64,000 nucleotides of DNA, from positions 5,146,001-5,210,000 of the forward strand of contig NZ_CP108053.1 of NCBI RefSeq assembly GCF_036173105.1, read 5' to 3'. Both the position numbers and the translations under genes were made by a program. Origin of the DNA: Streptomyces sp. NBC_00287 (GTDB lineage: Bacteria; Actinomycetota; Actinomycetes; Streptomycetales; Streptomycetaceae). Within the stretch, counting starts at the first letter, position 1; each line of letters starts with the position of its first letter. The notes under the pieces were generated by a model. It was not told the origin of the DNA and did no database searches. It saw only the letters and a list, made by a program, of their open reading frames with translations. Below, in pieces: positions 1-7,560 of this stretch.

Positions 1-1
1 C

Positions 2-325
2 AAGGCCGAGGGCCGCAAGGCCATCGACGCCCTGGAGAAGAACAAGCACGGCATCGGCTTCGACTCGCTGCGCTACGACGACCAGATCGGCAAGATCTCC
101 CTGGTCGGCGCGGGCATGAAGACCAACCCCGGTGTCACCGCGGACTTCTTCACCGCCCTGTCCGACGCGGGCGTGAACATCGAGCTGATCTCGACCTCCG
201 AGATCCGTATCTCGGTGGTCACCCGAGCCGACGACGTCAACGAGGCCGTACGCGCCGTACACACCGCCTTCGGGCTCGACTCCGACAGCGACGAGGCCGT
301 TGTGTACGGAGGCACCGGGCGATGA
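2..325 (+). CDS. ask: Aspartate kinase, C-terminal fragment
   Basis: Only the last 107 or so residues are in the window; the start lies upstream of base 1. Aspartate kinase phosphorylates L-aspartate, the first step toward lysine/diaminopimelate, threonine and methionine. The visible part is the terminal ACT regulatory domain: the strand-turn KISLVGAGMKTNPGV and the strand ISTSEIRISVV are hallmarks of the effector-binding half of the family. The stop overlaps the next start by four bases (ATGA), so it is translationally coupled to asd, the next enzyme of the pathway. Identification is firm; regulation by lysine or threonine is family knowledge only. Confidence 0.93.
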   Translation, partial: KAEGRKAIDALEKNKHGIGFDSLRYDDQIGKISLVGAGMKTNPGVTADFFTALSDAGVNIELISTSEIRISVVTRADDVNEAVRAVHTAFGLDSDSDEAVVYGGTGR

Positions 326-1374
326 CCCGTCGACCGACGCTCGCGGTCGTGGGAGCGACCGGGGCCGTCGGCACGGTCATGCTCCAGATCCTGTCCCAGC
401 ACGCAGACATCTGGGGCGAGATCCGTCTGATCGCCTCGCCGCGCTCGGCCGGCCGCAAGCTGGCCGTGCGCGGTGAGGAGGTCGAGGTGGTGGCCCTGTC
501 GGAGGAGGCCTTCGACGGGGTCGACGTCGCCATGTTCGACGTACCGGATGAGGTCGCGGAACGGTGGGCGCCGATCGCCGCCGCTCGTGGCGCGGTGGTC
601 GTCGACAACTCGGGCGCCTTCCGGATGGACCCGGACGTGCCGCTGGTCGTCCCCGAGGTCAACGCGCACGCGGCCCGGATGCGGCCGCGCGGCATCATCG
701 CCAACCCCAACTGCACGACTCTCTCGATGATCGTGGCCCTCGGCGCGCTGCACGCCGAGTTCGGGCTGCGCGAGCTGGTGGTGTCGTCGTACCAGGCGGT
801 GAGCGGGGCGGGCCGGGCGGGCGTGGAGACGCTACGGCAGCAACTGTCCCTGGTTGCCGGTACGGAACTCGGCACCAGCCCCGGTGACGTACGGCGGGCC
901 GTGGGCGACAACACCGGGCCGTTCCCGGAGCCGGTCGCGCTGAATGTCGTTCCCTGGGCCGGGTCGCTGCGCGAGGACGGCTGGTCGTCGGAGGAGATGA
1001 AGGTACGGGACGAGTCCCGCAAGATCCTTGGACTCCCCCAGCTTCCCGTGGCGGTCACCTGCGTCCGCGTCCCCGTGATCACCACGCACTCCCTGACCGT
1101 GCACGCCCGTTTCGAGGGCGAGGTCACGGTCGCCCGGGCCCGCGAGATCCTCGCCACGGCACCCGGGGTCGTCCTCTTCGACAACCCGGAGGCGGGGGAG
1201 TTCCCCACGCCCGCCGATGTGGTCGGCACCGACCCCACCTGGGTCGGCCGGGTGCGCCGGGCCCTGGACGACCCGACGGCGCTCGAACTCTTTGTGTGCG
1301 GGGACAATCTGCGCAAGGGGGCGGCGCTGAACACCGCGCAGATCGCCGAGCTGGTGGCGGCGGAGTTCTCCTGA
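322..1374 (+). CDS. asd: Aspartate-semialdehyde dehydrogenase
   Basis: 350 residues, normal family length. The enzyme reduces aspartyl-4-phosphate to aspartate semialdehyde with NADPH in the cytosol. The N-terminal nucleotide-binding loop GATGAVG is at residues 11-17, and the catalytic cysteine is Cys131 in ANPNCTT. The segment VPVITTHSLTVHARFEG holds the conserved catalytic His region. The ATG at 322 overlaps the aspartate kinase stop, which fixes the start and makes an ask-asd operon. Nothing is unusual in length or composition. Confidence 0.96.
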   Translation: MTRRPTLAVVGATGAVGTVMLQILSQHADIWGEIRLIASPRSAGRKLAVRGEEVEVVALSEEAFDGVDVAMFDVPDEVAERWAPIAAARGAVVVDNSGAFRMDPDVPLVVPEVNAHAARMRPRGIIANPNCTTLSMIVALGALHAEFGLRELVVSSYQAVSGAGRAGVETLRQQLSLVAGTELGTSPGDVRRAVGDNTGPFPEPVALNVVPWAGSLREDGWSSEEMKVRDESRKILGLPQLPVAVTCVRVPVITTHSLTVHARFEGEVTVARAREILATAPGVVLFDNPEAGEFPTPADVVGTDPTWVGRVRRALDDPTALELFVCGDNLRKGAALNTAQIAELVAAEFS

Positions 1375-1542
1375 CGGCGGCGGCCTTGTTGCTTGGGCGG
1401 CGGCGGAGTTGTTGCTGCGGCGGCCGGGCGCCGGAAATCTCCGGGACCTGCCGTGAATCATTTGTAGGATCTGCATGAGAGATGTGAGCCGGATGATGGT
1501 CCGTACCACTTGAACTGGACCTCTTCGGCGTTCGAAGATTTC

Positions 1543-1578
1543 CTCCCCGCCCTCCGCAACCGCGCGGAGGGCGGGGAG
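1543..1578 (+). terminator. Terminator-like hairpin after asd
   Basis: A perfect 15-bp stem (1543-1557 with 1564-1578) closes a 6-base loop of the form CCGCCCTCCGC / GCGGAGGGCGG. It lies 170 bases after asd and most likely ends the ask-asd transcript. There is no T-run, which is usual in Streptomyces. The rest of 1375-1788 shows only the GGGGGGAAG ribosome-binding site of the following gene (about 1766-1774); I see no other gene in it. Confidence 0.7.
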
Positions 1579-1788
1579 CGTCTTTGCGGTCGCCCTTCGG
1601 CGGGTGTGTGGACGTGTTTTCAGGCGTGGGGACGCCAATGAGCAGGGCGTGGGGACGCCCGTTCATATGGGACATAAGGGAAGAACGGGACGCATGTGTG
1701 CATGTGAGGCACCGTCAGTCGTGCTGCCTGACGCAAAAGTGACGTCCGGCGCGTACAACCCTCTCGGGGGGAAGCGTGTCCAACTGGC

Positions 1789-2460
1789 GTGGCTGAGGTA
1801 CTCGACTTCCCTGCGGCGACGCGCGGCACGGCCCTACGGCCGCCGCGCCCTTCCCGCCGAACCCGCATGCCCGGTGCGCCCGGCGGCATGCCGGTGATCG
1901 CGCCCATGCCCGCAGCGCGGCCCGCCCGCATCCCCAGCCCGCGCGAAGGTGCGGACGACGTCGTGGCGGGTACCACCGTCGACCACCTCACCGAGACCTA
2001 CCGCGCCCACTACCGGTCGCTACTGGGTCTCGCCGCGCTCCTCCTCGACGACACGGCCTCCTGCGAGGACGTGGTCCAGGAGGCGTTCATCAGAGTCCAC
2101 TCGGCGCGGAAGAGAGTCCGCGACCCCGAGAAGACCCTGGCGTATTTGCGCCAGACGGTGGTGAACCTCTCCCGCTCGGCCCTGCGCCGCCGCATCCTCG
2201 GCCTGAAGCTGCTCTCCAAGCCGATGCCGGACATGGCGAGCGCGGAGGAGGGCGCCTACGACCAGCTGGAGCGCGACTCCCTGATCAAGGCGATGAAGGG
2301 CCTGCAGCGCCGCCAGCGCGAGGTCCTCGTCCTGCGCTACTTCGCGGACATGACCGAGGCCCAGGTCGCCGAGACGCTCGGCATATCCCTGGGCTCGGTC
2401 AAGGCGTACGGCTCGCGCGGCATCGCGGCGCTGCGGGTCGCGATGGAGGCGCCGGCATGA
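1789..2460 (+). CDS. ECF/SigE-family RNA polymerase sigma factor
   Basis: 223 residues with the two-domain layout of group IV sigma factors. Region 2 is around HYRSLLGLAALLLDD and EDVVQEAFIRVH (-10 recognition and core binding). Region 4 is around RQREVLVLRYFADMT with the HTH VAETLGISLGSVKAY (-35 recognition). An unusual proline/arginine-rich N-terminal extension of about 65 residues precedes region 2. The start is GTG at 1789, behind the purine-rich GGGGGGAAG. The stop overlaps the next start (ATGA), so the downstream membrane protein is coupled and may act as its regulator. The signal sensed is unknown. Confidence 0.88.
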   Translation: MAEVLDFPAATRGTALRPPRPSRRTRMPGAPGGMPVIAPMPAARPARIPSPREGADDVVAGTTVDHLTETYRAHYRSLLGLAALLLDDTASCEDVVQEAFIRVHSARKRVRDPEKTLAYLRQTVVNLSRSALRRRILGLKLLSKPMPDMASAEEGAYDQLERDSLIKAMKGLQRRQREVLVLRYFADMTEAQVAETLGISLGSVKAYGSRGIAALRVAMEAPA

Positions 2461-3671
2461 GCAGGGACCACGACGAACGACGGCGTCACCCGAGCGTCCC
2501 CCGGGACGACCGGACGCCGAAGCAATCGCACGCTGGGAACGGAACTGTGAACCACGGCCCCGACGGCCAGGGCCCCAACGGGCCCGACTCGGACGACCTG
2601 AACGCGTCACGCGGGGCGCGGGGCCCTGCGGAGGGCGGCTCGGGTCTGGATGGGCTCGTCGGCTCGGACGAGTTGGATCTGCGCACGTTGCTGCACGACG
2701 CGGTTCAGGAGATCGAGCCGCGTGACGGCACGCTTGAGCATCTGCGGCGGGCGGTGCCTGCCCGGCGGGCGCGTAAGCGGCAGGCTCTCGTCGGTATGGC
2801 GGCTGCGGCTCTCTTCGTCGGTACGGCGGTCCCCGCGCTCGTGCACGTCTCGCAGACGACCGGCCCGGGCGCCAACCCCTCCGTGGCGGGGCACGGCACC
2901 GAGGCTCAGGGCGGTGCCAGTCAGGGCGTGGACCCCGACACCGACCAGGGCTCGTCCGGCGGCTCCTCGGGCACGACCGAGGACAAGGACAAGGGGAGCG
3001 AGGAGAAGGAGAACGAGGGCAAGGGCGACGGCAGCGGCACCGGCTCGGGCGGCTCCGCCGACCCGTCGGTGACCAGCGGCACGGACGCGGCCATCTGTAC
3101 GGCGGAGCAGCTGGCGGTCGCCGCGGCGGGCGCGGACGCGCCGGACGGGGTGAACACCGTCTACGGCACGTTCCGCTTCACCAACTCCTCGGTGGAGGCG
3201 TGCACGGTGACGAGCCCGGGCTCGCTCTCCGCCCTGGGAGCGGGCGCGGCGGACCAGACAAAGATCGCCACGGCCCGCCACATCTCCGGCGACCCGGCGA
3301 CGGCCCTCCCCGACCCGTCCCTGGAACTGACGTCCCTGCTCCTTCAGCCGGGCTCCTCGTACGAGGTGAAATTCGCCTGGGTCCCCTCGGAAACCTGCCC
3401 CACCACAGGCGACAACTCCGGCGGCACGGTCGGCGGCGGAGGCGACCCCAGCCCCGACCCGACCCCCACGGACGGCGGCACCACCTCAGAGGGCACATCA
3501 ACGGGCGGCGACACAGGCACCTCCACCCAACTCCTGACGGAGGACGGCACAGCGGACGGCACCGTGACGGTGTCGAACACGGCGGAGCCGGCGGCGCCTA
3601 CGGCACAGGTGACGATCTCGGGGGCTTGTGCGGGGACGGTTTATTGGACTGGGGTGTTGGCGGGGGCGTAG
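2457..3671 (+). CDS. Membrane-anchored protein with extracytoplasmic DUF4232-like domain
   Basis: 404 residues. Residues 1-107 are a hydrophilic, presumably cytoplasmic part. One transmembrane segment lies at about 108-130 (KRQALVGMAAAALFVGTAVP). It is followed by a Gly/Ser/Thr/Asp/Glu-rich linker and an extracytoplasmic domain beginning ICTAEQLAV and containing FRFTNSSVEACTV. This cysteine pattern resembles DUF4232 domains of secreted actinobacterial proteins. A second low-complexity Thr/Gly-rich stretch interrupts the domain near residues 320-360. The position directly behind, and overlapping, a sigma factor suggests a partner role, perhaps anti-sigma-like, but no zinc-binding anti-sigma motif is visible. 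Function unproven. Confidence 0.75.
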   Translation: MSRDHDERRRHPSVPRDDRTPKQSHAGNGTVNHGPDGQGPNGPDSDDLNASRGARGPAEGGSGLDGLVGSDELDLRTLLHDAVQEIEPRDGTLEHLRRAVPARRARKRQALVGMAAAALFVGTAVPALVHVSQTTGPGANPSVAGHGTEAQGGASQGVDPDTDQGSSGGSSGTTEDKDKGSEEKENEGKGDGSGTGSGGSADPSVTSGTDAAICTAEQLAVAAAGADAPDGVNTVYGTFRFTNSSVEACTVTSPGSLSALGAGAADQTKIATARHISGDPATALPDPSLELTSLLLQPGSSYEVKFAWVPSETCPTTGDNSGGTVGGGGDPSPDPTPTDGGTTSEGTSTGGDTGTSTQLLTEDGTADGTVTVSNTAEPAAPTAQVTISGACAGTVYWTGVLAGA

Positions 3672-3737
3672 GGGCTTGGGGGTCGTAGAACCCGCGTAGC
3701 TGCGGGCGGTCGTCCGCTGGGGCGGCATGGCAGCCCC

Positions 3738-4523
3738 TCACACGGCAACCCGCTCGTCGTCCTCCCGTGGCACCAACCCCAGCTCCGCATCCCGCGCGAA
3801 CTCCACCTCGCGCCGCAGCAACCGGAACCACATAAAGACCACAAACCCGGCAAAGACAAACCATTCCCCGGTATACCCAAGGTTCTGGAACGCCTTCAGA
3901 TCCAACCCGGAATCCCGCGCCGCACTCACCGGCACGGCCTTCATCCCCGAGTCCCCCTCGTTCAAGGTCACCCACGCGTCATACACGTCGTAAGGAACAA
4001 GGTTCACCAAGGACGCCGCACTGATGGCCCCGGTCTGCCCAGCAGGCAAACCCCCCTGCCCAGGCACCCCGTTCTCCCCGGGCTGCTCGGACGCCTGCAA
4101 GGCACCGGTCACGGTGACCTCCCCGGCAGGCGCGGCCGGCACCTTCGAAGGATCCGCATCCCCAGGCAGCCACCCCCGAACCACCGGCAACGCCGAACCA
4201 CCGTCGGTCCGCAGCAAGGTCAGGACGTAAAACCCCCGCCGCTCATCCAGCTCCCGATCCGGCACGAGCAACTGCTCCCCGTACCGCCCGCTGGCAGTGA
4301 CCTGCTTCCCCACCGTCGTCTTGTCCACAGGCAACATCTCGGCAACCGGCCGAGCCGCCTCCCGCTTGTCGGACGCGGCCCGCGCCTCCGCCCCCCGGTG
4401 GTCCTCCACGCGCGCCTCGAACCGGCTCAACTGCCATGACCCCATGAAGATGCAGAAGGGGATGGCGAGCAGCACGAAGACGTTGATCCCCCACCAACGG
4501 GGCGTCAGCAGAAACCGGTACAC
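3738..4523 (-). CDS. SURF1-family cytochrome oxidase assembly protein
   Basis: 261 residues with the classical SURF1 layout: one transmembrane helix near the N-terminus (WGINVFVLLAIPFCIFMGSW, followed by QLSRFEAR), an extracytoplasmic domain with the conserved GxYGEQLLVPDRE and VVRGWLPG segments, and a second helix near the C-terminus (GEWFVFAGFVVFMWFRLL). The family assists heme a insertion into cytochrome c oxidase subunit I at the cytoplasmic membrane. The gene converges on the preceding one. The 66-base gap (3672-3737) contains a short copy of the GC-rich intergenic repeat type seen at 6990-7437. Confidence in the family is high. Confidence 0.9.
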   Translation of the reverse strand: MYRFLLTPRWWGINVFVLLAIPFCIFMGSWQLSRFEARVEDHRGAEARAASDKREAARPVAEMLPVDKTTVGKQVTASGRYGEQLLVPDRELDERRGFYVLTLLRTDGGSALPVVRGWLPGDADPSKVPAAPAGEVTVTGALQASEQPGENGVPGQGGLPAGQTGAISAASLVNLVPYDVYDAWVTLNEGDSGMKAVPVSAARDSGLDLKAFQNLGYTGEWFVFAGFVVFMWFRLLRREVEFARDAELGLVPREDDERVAV

Positions 4524-4566
4524 GCCACCACGGTACGGGCACCGCCGACACCCCCCTCCCGCGGGG

Positions 4567-4971
4567 TCAGAACCGCTCGGTGAGATGGGCCCGGTTCGCA
4601 GGCGGCTCGTACGGGTCGGGCCAGAAGTCCGTGACGCCGGTGATCAGCCCCCGCTCGTCCCCGGTGAAGAAGGAGATCCCGATATTCACCTCGTCCCCGA
4701 GCGTGAACCGTATCCAGGACACGGCCTGCCCCGGCTCGGCGACGATCCGCTCCACCCGCACATGCCAGTCCCCGGGAAACTCCCGATTGAACCGCACATA
4801 CGCTTCCCGCCCCCGCACCCGCTCCCGGCTCAGCGGCGCCTCGTACGCCACGTCCTCGACAAGCGTCCCGGCGAACGCATCCCAGTCACGGGCCTCGGCA
4901 GCGGCCCAGAACTCCTCGACGGTTTTCCGCAGATCGGTCATGCCGAGCAGTCTGCACTCCACCACTGACAA
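4567..4971 (-). CDS. SnoaL/NTF2-like nuclear transport factor 2 family protein
   Basis: 134 residues, one domain. The opening MTDLRKTVEEFWAAAEARDW (an in-frame start just inside the listed one) and AFAGTLVEDVAYEAPLS are typical of the cone-shaped SnoaL-like fold. VSWIRFTLGDEVNIGISFF and FWPDPYEPPANR form the later strands. Such proteins are small cyclases, isomerases or ligand-binding proteins, and the sequence does not say which. Two in-frame starts exist: ATG at 4971 and ATG at about 4941, and the second fits family length better. It stands alone between SURF1 and the peptidase, which is on the other strand. Confidence 0.75.
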   Translation of the reverse strand: MSVVECRLLGMTDLRKTVEEFWAAAEARDWDAFAGTLVEDVAYEAPLSRERVRGREAYVRFNREFPGDWHVRVERIVAEPGQAVSWIRFTLGDEVNIGISFFTGDERGLITGVTDFWPDPYEPPANRAHLTERF

Positions 4972-5061
4972 CGGGCCCGCCCTCGCCCCGCCGCGGGGAA
5001 GTTATCCACAGGCTGAGGACCGGGCCAGCGCAATGTCGGCGGAGCCAGGCACTATGGGGCC

Positions 5062-6888
5062 ATGACTGAGAGCAACGGGTCCGCCGTGCCGGATCAGCAG
5101 GAGCAGAACCGGGCCATGCCGGACTGGGAGAAGCGCTTCCGGGCGCCGCGGGTGTCACTGCCGGACTGGGCGGAGGACGCCCCGGACCGCTCCCTGTTCG
5201 TGTCGAACGCGACGGGGACGTACGAGCTGTACGCCTGGGACCGCGCCACAGGTGAGCAGCGCCAGGTGACGAACCGCCCGAACGGTACGACGGACGGCGT
5301 GCTCTCCCCGGACGGCGCCTGGATCTGGTGGTTCGACGACAAGGACGGCGACGAGTTCGGCGTCTGGCGCCGCCAGCCCTTCGCCGGCGGCGAGGACGAG
5401 CTGGCGACCCCGGGCCTCGACCCTTCCTACCCTGCGGGCCTGGCCCTCGGAAGAGACGGCCGTACGGCGATCGTGGGTCGCTCCACGGACGAGGAGGGTA
5501 CGACGATCCATCTCGCCCGCATCGGCGAGCCCCCGGCGGAGCTCTACCGCCACCGCGAGTCGGCGGGCGTCGGTGATCTCTCCCACGACGGTTCGCTGAT
5601 CGCCGTCGAGCACACCGAGCACGGCGACGCGATGCACTCCGCGCTGCGCGTCCTGCGCCCGGACGGCACGGCTGTCGCGGAGCTGGACGACACCAAGGGC
5701 GGCACCGTTGAGCTGGGCCTGGAGGTGCTGGGCTTCGCCCCGGTCGACGGCGACCCCCGCCTTCTCGTCGGCCACCAGCGCCGCGGCCGCTGGGAACCGC
5801 TGGTCTGGGACGTGTCGACGGGCGAGGAAACGGACCTGTCCCTGGACCTCCCTGGCGATGTGAGCGCCGAGTGGTACCCGGACGGCTCGGGCCTGCTGGT
5901 GGCGCACAGCTACGAGGCCCGCAGCGAACTCTTCCGCTACGACCTCACCACCCACGACCTGACGAAGATCCCCACCCCCCAGGGCACGGTCTCCGGCGCG
6001 ACGGCCCGCCCCGACGGCACGGTCGAGTTCCTGTGGTCCTCGGCCGCCGAACCGTCGACGGTCCGTTCGACGACGGGCGAGGTGGTCCTGGACCCACCGG
6101 GCATGAGGTCGCCGGGCTCGGTCGCGGTGGAGGACGTATGGGTGGAGGGCCCGGGAGGCAGAATCCACGCCCTGATCCAGAAGCCGAAGGATGTGACCGG
6201 TCCGCTCCCCACGGTCTTCGACATCCACGGCGGCCCGACCTGGCACGACAGTGACGCCTTCGCCGCGGGCCCGGCGGCCTGGGTGGACCACGGCTACGCG
6301 GTCATCAGGGTCAACTACCGAGGCTCGACGGGCTACGGCCGAGCCTGGACGGACGCCCTGAAGCACCGAGTGGGCCTGATCGAGCTGGAGGACATCGAGG
6401 CGGTCCGGGAATGGGCCGTGTCCTCAGGTCTCGCGGACCCCACCCGCCTGATCCTGACGGGCGGCTCCTGGGGCGGCTACCTCACGCTCCTGGGCCTGGG
6501 CACCCAGCCGGACGCCTGGACCCTGGGCATCGCGGCGGTCCCGGTAGCGGACTACGTCACGGCCTACCACGACGAAATGGAAGCCCTGAAGGCCATGGAC
6601 CGCACCCTCCTGGGCGGCACCCCGGAAGAGGTCCCGGAACGCTTCGAGGCGTCCTCCCCGATCACGTACGTGGATCAAGTCAAGTCCCCCGTCTACATCT
6701 CAGCGGGCGTGAACGACCCCCGCTGCCCCATCCGCCAGATCGACAACTACGTCAAGCGCCTGGAATCCCGCGCAGCAATCCACGAGGTCTACCGCTACGA
6801 CGCAGGCCACGGCTCCCTGGTAGTAGACGAACGAATCAAACAACTCCGCCTGGAACTGGACTTCGCAAACCGCCACTTGAACGCCTGA
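5062..6888 (+). CDS. S9-family prolyl oligopeptidase-like serine peptidase
   Basis: 608 residues. The N-terminal half (about 30-340) is a beta-propeller-like region with repeated strands such as YELYAWDRATGEQRQ and FRYDLTTHDL. The C-terminal alpha/beta-hydrolase domain (about 350-608) has the nucleophile elbow GGSWGGY with Ser469, then the Asp of GVNDPRCP and the His of YDAGHGS, the usual S9 triad. The family cleaves or trims peptides, or acts as an acylaminoacyl peptidase. No signal peptide is visible, so it should be cytosolic. ATG at 5062 gives a normal start. It is followed by a long repeat-filled non-coding stretch. Confidence 0.9.
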   Translation: MTESNGSAVPDQQEQNRAMPDWEKRFRAPRVSLPDWAEDAPDRSLFVSNATGTYELYAWDRATGEQRQVTNRPNGTTDGVLSPDGAWIWWFDDKDGDEFGVWRRQPFAGGEDELATPGLDPSYPAGLALGRDGRTAIVGRSTDEEGTTIHLARIGEPPAELYRHRESAGVGDLSHDGSLIAVEHTEHGDAMHSALRVLRPDGTAVAELDDTKGGTVELGLEVLGFAPVDGDPRLLVGHQRRGRWEPLVWDVSTGEETDLSLDLPGDVSAEWYPDGSGLLVAHSYEARSELFRYDLTTHDLTKIPTPQGTVSGATARPDGTVEFLWSSAAEPSTVRSTTGEVVLDPPGMRSPGSVAVEDVWVEGPGGRIHALIQKPKDVTGPLPTVFDIHGGPTWHDSDAFAAGPAAWVDHGYAVIRVNYRGSTGYGRAWTDALKHRVGLIELEDIEAVREWAVSSGLADPTRLILTGGSWGGYLTLLGLGTQPDAWTLGIAAVPVADYVTAYHDEMEALKAMDRTLLGGTPEEVPERFEASSPITYVDQVKSPVYISAGVNDPRCPIRQIDNYVKRLESRAAIHEVYRYDAGHGSLVVDERIKQLRLELDFANRHLNA

Positions 6889-6942
6889 GGAGGGGGCACC
6901 GACGAGACAGACCTGCACAGCCGCGGGGCGGCCGAACGCACA

Positions 6943-7437
6943 CAACTGCGACCAGCCGCACCGCTGCACCCACGGCCACTACGGGCAGTCGTCCCGCTGC
7001 GGCGGCGTCCAACGGTCGTAACTGCGGGCTGCCGCTCCGCTGCACCCACCGCCGCTGCGGGCAGTCGTGCCGCTGGGGCGGCGCCCACCGGGCAGCGGCG
7101 CGGTCCCACTCCCGTGACTGCGGGCTGCCGCTCCGCTGCACCCACCGCCGCTGCGGGCAGCCGTCCCGCTGCGGCGGCGTCCAACGGTCGTAACTGCGGC
7201 CAGCCGCACCGCTGTACCCGTCGCCGCTGCGGGCAGTCGTGCCGCTGGGGCGGCGCCCACCGGGCAGCGGCGCGGTCCCACTCCCGTGACTGCGGGCTGC
7301 CGCTCCGCTGTACCCACCGCCGCTGCGGGCAGTCGTCCCGCTGCGGCGGCGTCCAACGGTCGTAACTGCGGGCTGCCGCTCCGCTGTACCCGCCGCCGCT
7401 GCGGGCAGTCGTGCCGCTGGGGCGGCGCCCGCTGCCA
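6943..7437. repeat. 172-bp composite tandem repeat (about 2.6 copies)
   Basis: Between the peptidase and the convergent channel-like gene, two alternating subunits recur with an exact 172-base period. Subunit A (starting CGTCCCGCTGCGGCGG) begins at 6990, 7162 and 7334. Subunit B (starting CGTGCCGCTGGGGCGG) begins at 7066, 7238 and 7410. Each is followed by ACTGCGGGCTGCCGCTCC-like sequence. The last B copy is truncated at about 7437. Substitutions between copies are few. Long open frames exist across it on both strands, but they reflect the GC-rich repeat, not genes. Shorter relatives lie at about 3695-3735 and 49,040-49,150. Confidence 0.85.
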
Positions 7438-7443
7438 AAGAGA

Positions 7444-7470
7444 GCGGCACCCCGCCAGCGCGGGCGAGCG
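7444..7470 (+). repeat. Dispersed intergenic repeat, copy 1
   Basis: A 27-base segment beginning GCGGCACCCCGCC recurs with 25 of 27 matches at 49,188-49,214, in another intergenic region 41.7 kb away. Both copies sit at the edge of GC-rich repeat-bearing non-coding DNA next to a gene end. The family and function are unknown to me. Confidence 0.6.
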
Positions 7471-7560
7471 CACCTACCCGGCGGTCACCCCCACGCAGCG
7501 GCACGACTGCTGGCACGGGCAACCGAAACCCACCCCACCCAAGCCCCGGCACAGACCGCC

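Noticed and set aside
6943..7437. CRISPR array
   Set aside because: The repeat is continuous and composite (76/96-base spacing), without unique spacers, palindromic short repeats or cas genes.
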